Notes: generated by a model not told the origin, from the letters alone. DNA of 64,000 nucleotides from Lacimicrobium alkaliphilum (GCF_002591895.1 NZ_NISX01000013.1:1-64000); one strand, 5' to 3'; shown: positions 10,076-19,769, numbered from the stretch's first letter. Translations and numbers: made by a program.

Positions 10076-11455
10076 ATGAAGATCATCATAGTGGGGGCCG
10101 GCCAGGTTGGCGGAACGCTTGCGGAAAATCTGGTTGGTGAAAAAAACGAAATCACCGTTATAGATTCTGACTATGATGTTCTCAGAAATCTGCAGGATCG
10201 TCTCGATTTGCAGGTAATATCCGGATACGGCTCGCATCCTGATGTTCTGAAAAAGGCTGGAGCCGAAGACGCTGACATGCTAATCGCTGTCACCAACAGT
10301 GACGAGTCTAACATGCTGGCCTGTCAGATTGCCCATACCCTGTTTAAAACCCCGACCAAGATCGCCCGCATCCGTTCCGGTCAGTATCTGGCATACCAGG
10401 AACAATTGTTCAAACATTCAGATATTCCGGTCAATCACATGATTGCACCTGAGCAGTTAGTCACACAATCGATCAAACGATTGATCGATTACCCCGGCGC
10501 ATTACAGGTCGTCGAGTTTGCCGATGGCAAAGTCAGCCTGGTCGCAGTTAAGGCCTATTACGGCGGGCTGCTCGTAGGTCATGCCCTGTCTGCACTCAAA
10601 GAACATATGCCCAATGTTGAAACACGGGTGGCAGCTATTTACCGCAGAGGCAGACCAATACGTCCTTTGGGCACTACCGTGATTGAAGCTGATGATGAAG
10701 TGTTTTTTATCGCTGCCACTAAACATATCCGCGCAGTGATGAGTGAACTGCAAAAACTGGAGTCCAGCTATAAACGGATCATGATTGCCGGTGGAGGACT
10801 TATAGGTGCTGGCCTGGCAACGCAACTGGAAGAGAAACATAAAGTTAAACTGATTGAGTTTAATCAGGAAAGAGCAAAGTACCTTTCATCTAATCTGAAA
10901 AAAGCCACGGTTTTTTGTGGTGATGCTTCAGATCAGGAACTGCTCAATGAAGAACAGGTAGAGCAAACGGACGTTTTTATCGCCGTTACCAATGATGACG
11001 AAGCCAACATAATGTCAGCAATGCTCGCCAAGCGTATGGGCGCCAAGAAAACCATGGTACTGATTCAGCGCAGCGCTTATGTGGACCTGGTACAGGGCGG
11101 CGAGGTGGATATCGCCGTATCCCCTCAACAAGCCACTATTTCCGCACTACTAACCCACGTAAGGCGTGGAGACATAGTAAATGTTTACTCACTTAGAAGG
11201 GGCGCAGCAGAGGCTATTGAAGCCATTGCCCATGGTGACGAACATACGTCAAAAGTAGTAGGTAAAGCCATAAACGACATCAGGTTACCCCCCGGGACCA
11301 CCATTGGTGCTGTGGTTCGTAAGGATGAAGTTATCATCGCCCATGGAGATACCGTTATTGAGGCAGATGATCATGTGATCCTGTTCCTGGTTGATAAAAA
11401 GTACATTGACCATGTGGAGAAGCTGTTTCAGCCCAGCGCCTTTTTCTTCGGCTAA
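10076..11455 (+). CDS. trkA: Trk potassium uptake regulatory subunit TrkA
   Basis: A 459-residue protein with two tandem RCK units, each a Rossmann NAD-binding domain plus TrkA_C domain. The first begins [19 protein letters not shown] and the second [16 protein letters not shown] near residue 233. TrkA is the cytoplasmic nucleotide-binding gating ring of the Trk K+ system. Its membrane partner gene trkH is close by at 13684-15135. This proximity is tighter than in E. coli, where the two are unlinked. Confidence 0.96.
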   Translation: MKIIIVGAGQVGGTLAENLVGEKNEITVIDSDYDVLRNLQDRLDLQVISGYGSHPDVLKKAGAEDADMLIAVTNSDESNMLACQIAHTLFKTPTKIARIRSGQYLAYQEQLFKHSDIPVNHMIAPEQLVTQSIKRLIDYPGALQVVEFADGKVSLVAVKAYYGGLLVGHALSALKEHMPNVETRVAAIYRRGRPIRPLGTTVIEADDEVFFIAATKHIRAVMSELQKLESSYKRIMIAGGGLIGAGLATQLEEKHKVKLIEFNQERAKYLSSNLKKATVFCGDASDQELLNEEQVEQTDVFIAVTNDDEANIMSAMLAKRMGAKKTMVLIQRSAYVDLVQGGEVDIAVSPQQATISALLTHVRRGDIVNVYSLRRGAAEAIEAIAHGDEHTSKVVGKAINDIRLPPGTTIGAVVRKDEVIIAHGDTVIEADDHVILFLVDKKYIDHVEKLFQPSAFFFG

Positions 11456-11558
11456 CAAACAAAGGGCTTTTCTGTCCTCTACATCTCAACTCTCGGTTTC
11501 CTGCTAAGTTGGGCTATACTGGCAGCACTTTCAAAATTGAATATAAGGGATTACCTCA

Positions 11559-12110
11559 ATGTCGCGCACAATATCTTTGCTATTAACTGTATTACTGTTT
11601 TCATCATCGGCTCAGGCAGAAGGTTGGATGGATACACTAAAAGGCTGGTTTGGGATGGAAGCCCATGAGGCCTCACCTTCGGGATCCACCGAAGTACCAG
11701 ACATCAATCAGTTAGTCGCCACACTGACCAGAAATTTGGATGTATCAACTGAACAGGCAGAAGGGGGACTCGGTGCACTGCTGGGTTATGTTGAGAAAAG
11801 CTTATCTTCATCTCAATTCGAACAGCTAAGCCAACTACTGCCGGGTGTAAAAGAAATGATATCTTCTGCGCCGGATGTCAGTAATCTGAAGAGTGCTGAG
11901 GGGCTTGACAGTCTTATCGACAGTATCAGCGAACACAATGATTTATTAAAATCGATCAACGAAGTGAAGAAACAGTTCAATACTCTGGGACTATCCACGG
12001 AGCAAATCGGACTGTATATACAGCAACTTCAACAATACCTGGATTCTGAGCAGGGGCAACAAATAAGGGTGTTGATCAACAAAGGGCTGGGGCAGTTAGG
12101 CTACAGTTGA
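11559..12110 (+). CDS. DUF2780-like secreted protein
   Basis: A 183-residue protein with an N-terminal signal peptide (MSRTISLLLTVLLFSSSAQA, cleavage near residue 20). The mature part is helical with glycine-rich turns (TEQAEGGLGALLGYV, LLPGVKEMI, INKGLGQLGYS), resembling the DUF2780 family of small exported proteins. The function is unknown. An AAGGGATT ribosome site precedes the ATG, and a strong bidirectional terminator follows. It stands alone between trkA and a convergent tRNA gene. Confidence 0.75.
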   Translation: MSRTISLLLTVLLFSSSAQAEGWMDTLKGWFGMEAHEASPSGSTEVPDINQLVATLTRNLDVSTEQAEGGLGALLGYVEKSLSSSQFEQLSQLLPGVKEMISSAPDVSNLKSAEGLDSLIDSISEHNDLLKSINEVKKQFNTLGLSTEQIGLYIQQLQQYLDSEQGQQIRVLINKGLGQLGYS

Positions 12111-12122
12111 TATTTCTAATAC

Positions 12123-12157
12123 AAAAAAGCCCTGACGATAATCGTCAGGGCTTTTTT
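12123..12157. terminator. bidirectional intrinsic terminator
   Basis: An 11-bp stem (AGCCCTGACGA with its complement) is flanked by six A and six T, so it can terminate both the rightward DUF2780 transcript and the leftward tRNA-Leu transcript. Confidence 0.9.
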
Positions 12158-12163
12158 AAGAAT

Positions 12164-12250
12164 TGGTGCCCAGGAGAGGACTTGAACCTCCACGGGGTTT
12201 CCCCCACTAGCACCTGAAGCTAGCGTGTCTACCAATTCCACCACCTGGGC
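12164..12250 (-). tRNA. tRNA-Leu (CAG)
   Basis: The minus strand folds as an 87-nt class II tRNA: acceptor GCCCAGG pairs with CCTGGGC, the D-loop region is GGAATTGGTAGAC, and the anticodon loop TTCAGGT carries CAG. A long variable arm (GGGGGAAACCCC) and T-arm GGTTCAAGTCC follow, with CCA encoded. It reads CUG leucine codons. It is a single gene, not part of a tRNA cluster. Confidence 0.96.
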
Positions 12251-12263
12251 AAGAAGAGCGCGT

Positions 12264-12292
12264 ACTTTAGTGATTAGGTGGTAAAAAGTCAA
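12264..12292 (-). promoter_or_regulatory. promoter of tRNA-Leu
   Basis: On the minus strand TTGACT (12287-12292) and TAAAGT (12264-12269) are 17 bases apart, followed by the GC-rich discriminator ACGCGCTC. The predicted start is about 5-8 bases before the mature tRNA. This is a stable-RNA type promoter. Confidence 0.72.
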
Positions 12293-12322
12293 CGGTCTCT
12301 GACATTTTTTTATGTCATTCGC

Positions 12323-13570
12323 TCAATTTGCAACCTTGCTTCTTGGAAAGTGCGGTGAAATCGTTTGTCTGATCCCATTTCCCCAGACAATCGCCTCGTT
12401 AAACAGCCCGTGCAACATCTTCTGGCTAAGCTCAAGTTGTCCCGACAACTTAATTAACGCCAACCAATTAGCACTCTCAAAAGCTTTTGCCAGACCAAGA
12501 TAGTTTTTAAGCCTGCCGTCACTGCCACACAAAGCGGAACGGATTTCATCATCTATAGGCAACTTCCCAACCAATGACCCCATATCCTGGTCCAGTAGTG
12601 CATCTAACAAAGAGAATAATCCAACCAGAAAGCCTTTCGGCGGGTTATCTTTATCTTTTTTAGCGATACTCACCAGCTCACAGAATTTTGCTCTCACCAG
12701 CGAAAGATGCAGTAATTCGACAGGTTTATCTTCGCCCATGTTCGCCAGAGCAAGAATAGAAATAAATTTCTTCAGTTCCAACTCACCCAGATAGTTCAAT
12801 GCATGGCGCAATGAGGATATTTTGTAGCGCTTATTAATAGTTGGATTATTGATAAACCGGAGCAGCATATAAGACAACCCCACATCCCGCTCAAAAATGG
12901 CATTGACGCGCTCAAAGCTGAATTCACTGTTGGAACTTTCCTGCAATAATTCAAGCAGCGCCAATTTTGACGTGGGAAGGTTGCGTTGGCGTATCACTTC
13001 AGGCTTGGAGAAAAAGAACCCCTGAAAGTAATCAAACCCCATATCCCGGTAACAGTTAAAATCCTCATAGGTTTCAACTTTTTCAGCAACCAGTTTAACC
13101 TTGGCCTGCTGAAACTTGGGCAGATTGCGGGCAATCGTATCTATATCACTGCGCAGAGTATCGACTTTGATGATGTCCACATAAGGCAAAAACGCGTCCC
13201 ACCTGGGATCGAAGTTATGATCATCCAGTGCCAGCTTATAACCCATGTCCTTAATCTGTTTGCAGGCTCCCACAAGGCTGCTGTCAGAGGGTACCGTATC
13301 AACAATTTCTACCACCACCGATTCGGGATCCAGCATGGTCGGAAAACCATTTATCAGTGTCTCTTTGTGGAAGTTTATAAAAGAGGTTTTATGACAGGCA
13401 ATATCTTCTAAACCAAGCGTCAGGTGGCTGGCCGTAATAATTTTGGACGTCGCCTCATCAGGCTTTATATCCGGAAAACAGTTTTTACGACCATCCCTGA
13501 ACAGCAATTCATACGCGTAGACATTTTTATCTGTGTCCAGTATCGGATGTCGGGCTACATAAGCAAACAT
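12323..13570 (-). CDS. EAL-like/HDOD two-domain signalling protein
   Basis: A 415-residue protein of the YuxH/CdgJ type. An N-terminal EAL-fold domain (about 1-205) is followed by an HDOD domain (about 210-400). The EAL signature is degenerate: YELLFRDG replaces the EAL motif and LALDDHNFDPRWD replaces the catalytic DDFG region, although KLVAEKVE and YFQGFFFSKP remain. It is therefore unlikely to hydrolyse c-di-GMP and more likely acts by binding or protein contact. CdgJ-like proteins influence motility and biofilm in Vibrio. It is monocistronic as far as can be seen. Confidence 0.88.
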   Translation of the reverse strand: MFAYVARHPILDTDKNVYAYELLFRDGRKNCFPDIKPDEATSKIITASHLTLGLEDIACHKTSFINFHKETLINGFPTMLDPESVVVEIVDTVPSDSSLVGACKQIKDMGYKLALDDHNFDPRWDAFLPYVDIIKVDTLRSDIDTIARNLPKFQQAKVKLVAEKVETYEDFNCYRDMGFDYFQGFFFSKPEVIRQRNLPTSKLALLELLQESSNSEFSFERVNAIFERDVGLSYMLLRFINNPTINKRYKISSLRHALNYLGELELKKFISILALANMGEDKPVELLHLSLVRAKFCELVSIAKKDKDNPPKGFLVGLFSLLDALLDQDMGSLVGKLPIDDEIRSALCGSDGRLKNYLGLAKAFESANWLALIKLSGQLELSQKMLHGLFNEAIVWGNGIRQTISPHFPRSKVAN

Positions 13571-13683
13571 GGGTCTGACCCTCAGACGAAATTATTATCT
13601 GAACTTCCGACGCGTCGCCGGATGTCCTGCATCGACTGTATCAGATGATGAACAGAAAACCAGCAGAATTAATACCAATTGAA

Positions 13684-15135
13684 CTAACTTCGCCAGAAAG
13701 TTGGGGAAAACAAAACCAACAGAGAAAACACTTCCAGGCGGCCAAATAACATTGCCAGAACCAATAGCCATTTTCCAACCGATGTGACATCGGCAAAGTT
13801 GGCAGCAACAGCGCCCAGACCGGGGCCAAGGTTATTCAGACAGGCTGCAGTAGCGGTGAAAGCCGTCAGGTTATCCATACCTGTTGCCACCATGGCAATC
13901 ATAATAATGATAAAAATCAGTGCATAAGCAGAGAAAAAGCCCCACACAGCTTCCACAACCCGGTCCGGTAAAGCCCTGTTTCCCAGCTTCACTGAATAAA
14001 CGGCCTTGGGATGTACCAATCTATCAACTTCCCGCTTTCCCTGCAGGAACAACAGTATCACCCGGACCACTTTCAGGCCCCCACCCGTGGAACTTGCACA
14101 ACCACCTATAAAGCTGGCAAAGATTAGCATAATAGGGAGGAACACCGGCCAGTCTGCAAAGCTATCAGCAGCGAAACCTGCGGTAGTACTGATCGAAACG
14201 GCATGAAAGAGTGCCTGATCGAAGGCGGTTTCAACGTCCGCATACCATTGATGTGCGGTAAGAACAGCAAAACAGACTAGTACCAATACCAGCTGAATGG
14301 CAAAAAACGCCCTGAGCTCAGGATCACGCCAGTACGCCTTGATGCTGCGGTTGTTGACAGCATGAAAGTGCAAGGCGAAGTTCAGTGCCGATATCCACAG
14401 AAACACAACACAAATGGCGTTGATCAGTGAACTGTCAAAATGGCCAATGCTGGCATCGTAATTTGAAAACCCGCCGATGGCTACAGTTGAGAATGCATGA
14501 CAAATGGCGTCAAACCAGCTCATTCCCGCCAACCAGTATGCGAACATGCAAGCAAGCGTCAACACCAGGTAGATGTACCACAGATGCTTGGCCGTATCGG
14601 CGATTCTTGGTGTCATCTTTGAGTCTTTGACCGGGCCGGGAATTTCGGCCCGATATAACTGCATGCCGCCTACTCCCAGAATAGGGAGTATTGCCACAGC
14701 CAACACGATAATCCCCATACCGCCCAGCCATTGCAATTGTTGACGATAAAACTGAACTGCCCTGGGGAGATAATCAATGCCATCAATAACTGTAGCGCCT
14801 GTAGTGGTAAGGCCGGAAAAAGCTTCAAAAAAAGAATCGGTAACAGATAATTCAGGCTGCTCAAGAAAAATAAAAGGTAGTGAGGCAAAACTCGCCAGCA
14901 CAGTCCAGAACAACGCAACAATAAGAAAGCCTTCTTTGGCGCGGAGCTCTGAACGATGACGTCGATTTGGATACCAGGATAAAAGACCGGTTATCAGACA
15001 AAGAAAAAAAGCGAGCAAAAAGGGCAACCCGCCACCGTCACCATAAATGACGGACACCAGAGCAGGAGGCAGCATTGTTACACTGAACAGTGCCACCAGC
15101 AGGCCGAGAATTCGGATGATTGTGCGATACTGCAT
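13684..15135 (-). CDS. trkH: Trk potassium uptake transmembrane subunit TrkH
   Basis: A 483-residue polytopic membrane protein with the four pore-loop repeats of the SKT superfamily, visible around FEAFSGLTTTGATVIDG, AFSTVAIGGFSN, VSISTTAGFAAD and AACLNNLGPGLGAV. It forms the K+ pore gated by TrkA. Its start codon abuts the stop of the upstream gene (15136) with no gap, so the two are cotranscribed. Confidence 0.95.
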   Translation of the reverse strand: MQYRTIIRILGLLVALFSVTMLPPALVSVIYGDGGGLPFLLAFFLCLITGLLSWYPNRRHRSELRAKEGFLIVALFWTVLASFASLPFIFLEQPELSVTDSFFEAFSGLTTTGATVIDGIDYLPRAVQFYRQQLQWLGGMGIIVLAVAILPILGVGGMQLYRAEIPGPVKDSKMTPRIADTAKHLWYIYLVLTLACMFAYWLAGMSWFDAICHAFSTVAIGGFSNYDASIGHFDSSLINAICVVFLWISALNFALHFHAVNNRSIKAYWRDPELRAFFAIQLVLVLVCFAVLTAHQWYADVETAFDQALFHAVSISTTAGFAADSFADWPVFLPIMLIFASFIGGCASSTGGGLKVVRVILLFLQGKREVDRLVHPKAVYSVKLGNRALPDRVVEAVWGFFSAYALIFIIIMIAMVATGMDNLTAFTATAACLNNLGPGLGAVAANFADVTSVGKWLLVLAMLFGRLEVFSLLVLFSPTFWRS

Positions 15136-15573
15136 TTAGTTGTTATCTGTCGCTTTATTAGTAGTACTCCAGATATCCAGCAGTGACAGCAACTGCGCGA
15201 GATCCCCCGCAACAGCTGTAGCGACTCTGGGTATACTGGAAAATTTATCCGCCATTTCGTTATCGTACAGCACCATCACAGACTTTCCCCTGACGATGGC
15301 TTGTGCAACCGCCACAAGATTTGAACGGTGATCCGAATCTTCACTAAAACGCACAATAATCAGCTCAGCCCTACTCAGCAGAGCATCGTTCAGAGCTTCA
15401 ACACGGCGAGCTCCAGCCATTGCACTCCCGGCTTCCATAGCAATTGAGTCAGACTCAACCTGTTTGTAGGAACACCTGAAACTAATGGCCAGCCGCGCTT
15501 TCCGGGCCTGGGACTGCAACTCCTGTTGCCAGCAGGAGTGATTGTCTCCTGCCAAGTATACGCGCTTGTACAT
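15136..15573 (-). CDS. YtoQ-like small protein upstream of trkH
   Basis: A 145-residue cytoplasmic protein. VYLAGDNHSCWQQEL at the N-terminus and SRAELIIVRF...GKSVMVLYDNEM in the second half resemble the YtoQ family, which has a nucleoside 2-deoxyribosyltransferase-like fold. The assignment is from memory of the family pattern and the function is unknown. It ends at the base before the trkH start, so it is cotranscribed with the K+ channel. That hints at, but does not show, a role in potassium homeostasis or nucleotide sensing. Confidence 0.6.
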   Translation of the reverse strand: MYKRVYLAGDNHSCWQQELQSQARKARLAISFRCSYKQVESDSIAMEAGSAMAGARRVEALNDALLSRAELIIVRFSEDSDHRSNLVAVAQAIVRGKSVMVLYDNEMADKFSSIPRVATAVAGDLAQLLSLLDIWSTTNKATDNN

Positions 15574-15762
15574 TCAATAACCGAGGCTAATGGGATATCT
15601 AATTATTGACTGTATGGCCTCAGATCAAAAGGGGTAAATTATAAAAAACCAATAATTACCAGTATTTAGCTTAAAGGATTTGAGCGGAGCCTGATTTTGA
15701 GACAACGACTAAGCTGATTCATGCAATACCGGGTTATTGACAGTTCATTCGCCAATTGTTCG

Positions 15763-16419
15763 CTACGCCATACCTAATACCTTATCCACCAGTTTATTAA
15801 TGCCTTTGGCCGCTTCGCCAATATTCTGAGCCAGCATATAAGCCGGGCTCGTCACCAGTTTATGATCCGTATCTTCGACCACATCCGTCACGGCACAATT
15901 AATGTGTTCAGCCCCCATGTCTGTAATCGCCTTCGCTGTTTCAGCATCATTGCCGATGGTCAGTTTTACATCACGACCATAAATGCGTGCCAACATCGCC
16001 GGTGCGATACACAGGTAACCGGCAGGTTTACCTTTCTCAGCGAATGCTTTACACACTCTTTCTACCTGAGGTTGTACGGTACAGTCGGAGCCCTTAAGTG
16101 CAAAGTCACTGAGGTTTTTCGCCGCACCAAAGCCGCCCGGCAGGAGGAGTGCGTCAAAATCTTTCACATCAAGATCTTCGAGTTTATTTATTTCTCCCCG
16201 GGCAATACGAGCCGCCTCAACCAGAACATTGCGGCGCTCCCCTTCCATCTCCTCTCCGGTCAGATGATTAATCACATGGTACTGCTGCATATCTGGAGCA
16301 AAACATTGGTATTTGGCACCGTGCGTATCAAGAGCCAGCAAGGTGAGTACAGACTCATAGATCTCAGCTCCATCGAATACACCACAACCACTTAAAACAA
16401 CCGCTACATTTTTCATCAT
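15763..16419 (-). CDS. elbB: glyoxalase / isoprenoid biosynthesis protein ElbB
   Basis: A 218-residue DJ-1/PfpI superfamily protein of the ElbB (ES1) group. VVLSGCGVFDGAEIYES, LLLPGGFGAAKNLSDFA and the nucleophile-elbow cysteine in GYLCIAPAM are visible. ElbB (formerly ElbB/SCRP-27A) has been linked to lycopene output and to weak glyoxalase activity in E. coli; the physiological role is unclear. It may start at 16419 or at the adjacent ATG at 16416. It is monocistronic. Confidence 0.92.
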   Translation of the reverse strand: MMKNVAVVLSGCGVFDGAEIYESVLTLLALDTHGAKYQCFAPDMQQYHVINHLTGEEMEGERRNVLVEAARIARGEINKLEDLDVKDFDALLLPGGFGAAKNLSDFALKGSDCTVQPQVERVCKAFAEKGKPAGYLCIAPAMLARIYGRDVKLTIGNDAETAKAITDMGAEHINCAVTDVVEDTDHKLVTSPAYMLAQNIGEAAKGINKLVDKVLGMA

Positions 16420-16574
16420 TACGCTCCAGTCCAGAAGAATTCTTACTTATGCCCTTTACTCGGAACCTTCATAGCCAATAATTCTAAGCCTTGGGCAATC
16501 AGCGCTTTTCAAATAACAAGGTTGTGTTAGAGTAACGTCTCGTTTTGCCCGAGGTCAAAGATCTTTGCAAAGCG

Positions 16575-16748
16575 TTATCCACAAAGGAAAATAAAAATTA
16601 TAAACGGTCCCGCTGTTATCCGTTAGTTATCAAAACCGCTATATATAAGCATTTCAAACACTTCACTGTATTCTTCGTGAGGTGGGTCTTGTCGTGGGAA
16701 AAAAGATAATTAACAGGGTTATCCACAGGACAACAAGGCTGTGCATAA
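16575..16748. promoter_or_regulatory. three DnaA-box matches between elbB and polA
   Basis: This is part of a 466-base gap without a gene. Two perfect TTATCCACA boxes occur on the plus strand (16575-16583 and 16719-16727), and TTATGCACA on the minus strand (16740-16748). The last two are 12 bases apart and inverted. This could be a DnaA-titrating or DnaA-regulated region upstream of polA. No GATC clustering like that at the oriC is seen. Confidence 0.55.
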
Positions 16749-16776
16749 CCCTGCGATAATCCGTCACCCTGTCGAC

Positions 16777-16841
16777 ACCAAATGGAATAGATTACCGGCT
16801 CCTTTGTAAAGGGAGTGAGTCAGTTATTTATTCCATTTGGT
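16777..16841. repeat. long inverted repeat upstream of polA
   Basis: Perfect 13-bp arms ACCAAATGGAATA (16777-16789) and its complement (16829-16841) enclose a 39-base centre, which holds a second imperfect palindrome (CTCCTTT / AAGGGAG, about 16799-16815). The element ends 44 bases before the polA start and would be in its leader or promoter. It has no T tail, so it is not an obvious terminator. Confidence 0.7.
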
Positions 16842-16885
16842 ATTATGGCATCCTACTCATTATTTCCGGCAAAAAGCGAAACACT

Positions 16886-19621
16886 ATGGCTAAACTTCCT
16901 GATAACCCTCTCATTCTGGTAGATGGCTCGTCCTATCTGTTCCGGGCTTTCCATGCCATGCCTAATCTGACTAATGAAAAAGGCGAGCATACCGGTGCAA
17001 TATACGGTGTTATCAACATGCTCAGAAGTATGATCAAGCAAATTAGCCCTACCCACATTGCCGTCGTATTCGATGCTAAAGGTAAAACCTTCCGGGATGA
17101 TATCTACGACCAGTACAAGGCAAACCGACCGCCTATGCCTGATGACTTGCGTGAGCAAATTGCGCCTCTGCACAACATCATTCAGGCCATGGGCCTGCCG
17201 ATCATTGTTGAAGATGGCGTAGAGGCTGACGACGTTATTGGCACCTTATCCTGCCAGGCCAGCGCTGCTGGCATTGCCACACTGATTAGCACCGGCGACA
17301 AAGACATGGCCCAACTGGTTGATAATAATGTCACCCTTATCAATACCATGACGAATACGTTACTCGACCCCGAGGGTGTTGTTGAGAAATTTGGTGTTCC
17401 ACCAGAGCTGATTATTGACTTTCTCGCACTCAAAGGTGACAGCTCGGATAATATTCCGGGAGTACCCGGAGTGGGTGATAAAAGTGCCTTAGCCATGCTA
17501 CAAAACCTGGGTGGCCTGGATAAGATATTCACTGACCTGGACAAGATTGCCACCTTAAATTTCCGTGGTGCAAAGACCATGGCAGAGAAAATGCGGACCC
17601 ATGAAGAACAAGCCCGTCTCTCCTATCAACTGGCGACCATTAAAACCGATGTTTCATTGAACGTTGCGCCAAAGGATTTGGTTCCCTCAGAGCCTGATAC
17701 CGGGCAACTTGCAGAATTGTACAGCCGTTATAACTTCAAACGCTGGCTGGAAGAGATTGAGCAAGGCGACACCACGGCACCTGAAAAAACTGAGCAACAT
17801 AATATCAGTCACAAAAACTATGAAACCATTCTCAGTAAAGAGGCGTTAAAGGTCTGGATAGATAAATTGGATCAAGCCCCATTGATAGCACTGGATACCG
17901 AGACCACCAGCCTCAACTATATGGAGGCAGAGCTGGTAGGTTTTTCCTTTGCAGTATCCCCCGGTGAGGCGGCTTACCTGCCTGTAGGCCATGATTATGC
18001 CGATGCCCCACAACAGTTAGAGCGCGACTGGGTATTAGAACAACTGAAACCGTGGCTGGAAAACTCCCAACGCCTCAAAGTGGGTCAGCATCTAAAGTAC
18101 GATAAGAATGTACTGGCTAACTATGGCATCCAGTTAAATGGCGTTGCCTTTGATACTATGCTTGAGTCCTACGTATACAACAGCGTAGCCGGCCGTCATG
18201 ACATGGACAGTCTGGCCAGCCGCTATCTGGATTTTCAGACAATAAAGTTTGAAGACATTGCCGGAAAAGGTGCCAAACAACTGACCTTTAACCAAATCGC
18301 CCTTGAGCAAGCCGCACCATACGCGGCCGAAGATGCAGATATCACCTACCGTTTACACCAGGAAATCTGGCCAAAGATCGAGCAAGAAGCGGGTCTGAAG
18401 CATGTGCTTACTGAAATAGAGGTGCCACTGATCCCCGTATTATCAAAAATGGAATTTACCGGTGTACTCATAGACAGCCAACAATTGCGCGAACAGAGTC
18501 AGCACATCGCCAGCCGAATTCTGGAACTGGAAAAAGACGTTTATGAACTGGCTGGCGAAGAATTTAATCTTGGTTCAACCAAGCAGTTGCAAAAAATTCT
18601 GTTCGACAAGATGCAGTTACCCGTGGTCAAGAAAACGCCAAAGGGGGCACCGTCCACATCAGAAGATGTGCTGCAGACACTGGCAATGGATTACCCTTTA
18701 CCAAAGCTGCTTATGGAATATCGGGGATTGAGCAAACTTAAAAACACTTACACCGACAAACTGCCGAAAATGATCAATCACCGCACAGGGCGAGTACACA
18801 CCTCTTATCATCAGGCTGTGGCTGCCACGGGCAGATTGTCTTCCACCGATCCGAACCTGCAGAATATTCCAATCCGCACTGAACAAGGCCGAAAAGTCAG
18901 GAAAGCATTTGTCGCACCCGAAGGCTGCAAGATTGTGGCCGCTGATTACTCTCAGATAGAGTTGCGAATCATGGCTCATTTATCGGGAGACAAAGGATTA
19001 CTGGATGCCTTTGCCAACGGCCTCGATATTCACAAAGCAACTGCAGCAGAGGTCTTTGGTGTCAGTCTGAATATGGTAACCAGCGAACAGCGCCGCAATG
19101 CCAAGGCAATTAATTTTGGACTGATATATGGGATGTCAGCCTTTGGCCTGTCCCAACAACTGAATATCCCCCGGCATGAAGCACAGGAGTATATGGATCT
19201 GTACTTCGAACGTTACCCTGGCGTATTGACCTACATGCACGATACCAGAGAGCAGGCTAAGTCTCAGGGCTACGTTTCCACTGTTTTTGGGCGTAGGTTG
19301 TATTTACCTGAGATTAAATCCAGCAATGGAGCAAGACGAAAAGGCGCTGAACGTGCAGCAATCAACGCACCGATGCAGGGCACAGCAGCCGACATCATTA
19401 AGAAGGCCATGCTGGCAGTCGACCAGTGGATTACAGAAAATGCAGCCAGCGAAGTCAAAATGATCATGCAGGTGCATGATGAACTTATTTTTGAAATAAA
19501 AGAACATAATATCGAAGCGCATCGACAGCATATCACCGAACTGATGGAGAACGCCTCAAAGCTTGATGTGCCGCTACTTGTAGAAGCCGGAATTGGCGAT
19601 AACTGGGATCAGGCACACTAA
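16886..19621 (+). CDS. polA: DNA polymerase I
   Basis: A 911-residue family A polymerase for Okazaki fragment processing and repair. The 5'-3' exonuclease domain (about 1-290) opens with [18 protein letters not shown]. The 3'-5' proofreading domain keeps its acidic residues ([28 protein letters not shown]), so proofreading should be active. The polymerase domain carries [32 protein letters not shown] and MQVHDELIF. It is followed by the Spot 42 RNA gene, as in E. coli and Vibrio. Confidence 0.98.
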   Translation: MAKLPDNPLILVDGSSYLFRAFHAMPNLTNEKGEHTGAIYGVINMLRSMIKQISPTHIAVVFDAKGKTFRDDIYDQYKANRPPMPDDLREQIAPLHNIIQAMGLPIIVEDGVEADDVIGTLSCQASAAGIATLISTGDKDMAQLVDNNVTLINTMTNTLLDPEGVVEKFGVPPELIIDFLALKGDSSDNIPGVPGVGDKSALAMLQNLGGLDKIFTDLDKIATLNFRGAKTMAEKMRTHEEQARLSYQLATIKTDVSLNVAPKDLVPSEPDTGQLAELYSRYNFKRWLEEIEQGDTTAPEKTEQHNISHKNYETILSKEALKVWIDKLDQAPLIALDTETTSLNYMEAELVGFSFAVSPGEAAYLPVGHDYADAPQQLERDWVLEQLKPWLENSQRLKVGQHLKYDKNVLANYGIQLNGVAFDTMLESYVYNSVAGRHDMDSLASRYLDFQTIKFEDIAGKGAKQLTFNQIALEQAAPYAAEDADITYRLHQEIWPKIEQEAGLKHVLTEIEVPLIPVLSKMEFTGVLIDSQQLREQSQHIASRILELEKDVYELAGEEFNLGSTKQLQKILFDKMQLPVVKKTPKGAPSTSEDVLQTLAMDYPLPKLLMEYRGLSKLKNTYTDKLPKMINHRTGRVHTSYHQAVAATGRLSSTDPNLQNIPIRTEQGRKVRKAFVAPEGCKIVAADYSQIELRIMAHLSGDKGLLDAFANGLDIHKATAAEVFGVSLNMVTSEQRRNAKAINFGLIYGMSAFGLSQQLNIPRHEAQEYMDLYFERYPGVLTYMHDTREQAKSQGYVSTVFGRRLYLPEIKSSNGARRKGAERAAINAPMQGTAADIIKKAMLAVDQWITENAASEVKMIMQVHDELIFEIKEHNIEAHRQHITELMENASKLDVPLLVEAGIGDNWDQAH

Positions 19622-19637
19622 ACTAAAACGACATAAA

Positions 19638-19652
19638 TGTAATTTAATTACA
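19638..19652. promoter_or_regulatory. palindrome upstream of the Spot 42 promoter
   Basis: TGTAATTTAATTACA is a near-perfect 15-base palindrome with half-sites TGTAAT and ATTACA. It is centred about 51 bases before the inferred Spot 42 start, just upstream of its -35 box. E. coli spf is repressed by CRP-cAMP, but this site has TGTAA/TTACA arms 5 bases apart, not the CRP TGTGA-N6-TCACA, so the bound factor is uncertain. Confidence 0.45.
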
Positions 19653-19659
19653 AAAAAGC

Positions 19660-19688
19660 TTGCATTGAGACAAGATTGAACATAGTAT
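19660..19688 (+). promoter_or_regulatory. promoter of Spot 42 RNA
   Basis: TTGCAT (19660-19665) and TAGTAT (19683-19688) are separated by 17 bases. The inferred start at G19696 is 8 bases downstream and matches the conserved 5' end of Spot 42. Confidence 0.75.
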
Positions 19689-19695
19689 TTCTTCC

Positions 19696-19769
19696 GTAGG
19701 GTACAGAGGTATGATGTTCTATCTTTCAAACCTTTGCTTTAACCCCGGTCTCTGGCCGGGGTTTTTTTA
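19696..19769 (+). ncRNA. spf: Spot 42 small RNA
   Basis: The 5' part is GTAGGGTACAGAGGTATGAT followed by GTTCTATCTTTCAAACCTTT, nearly the same as the conserved first ~40 nt of enterobacterial Spot 42 (recalled, not searched). It ends in a terminator hairpin ACCCCGG / CCGGGGT and seven T (19742-19768). The RNA is about 74 nt, shorter than the 109 nt of E. coli because the middle segment is reduced. Spot 42 is an Hfq-dependent regulator of carbon-metabolism mRNAs such as galK. Its position just after polA is the canonical one. Confidence 0.9.
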
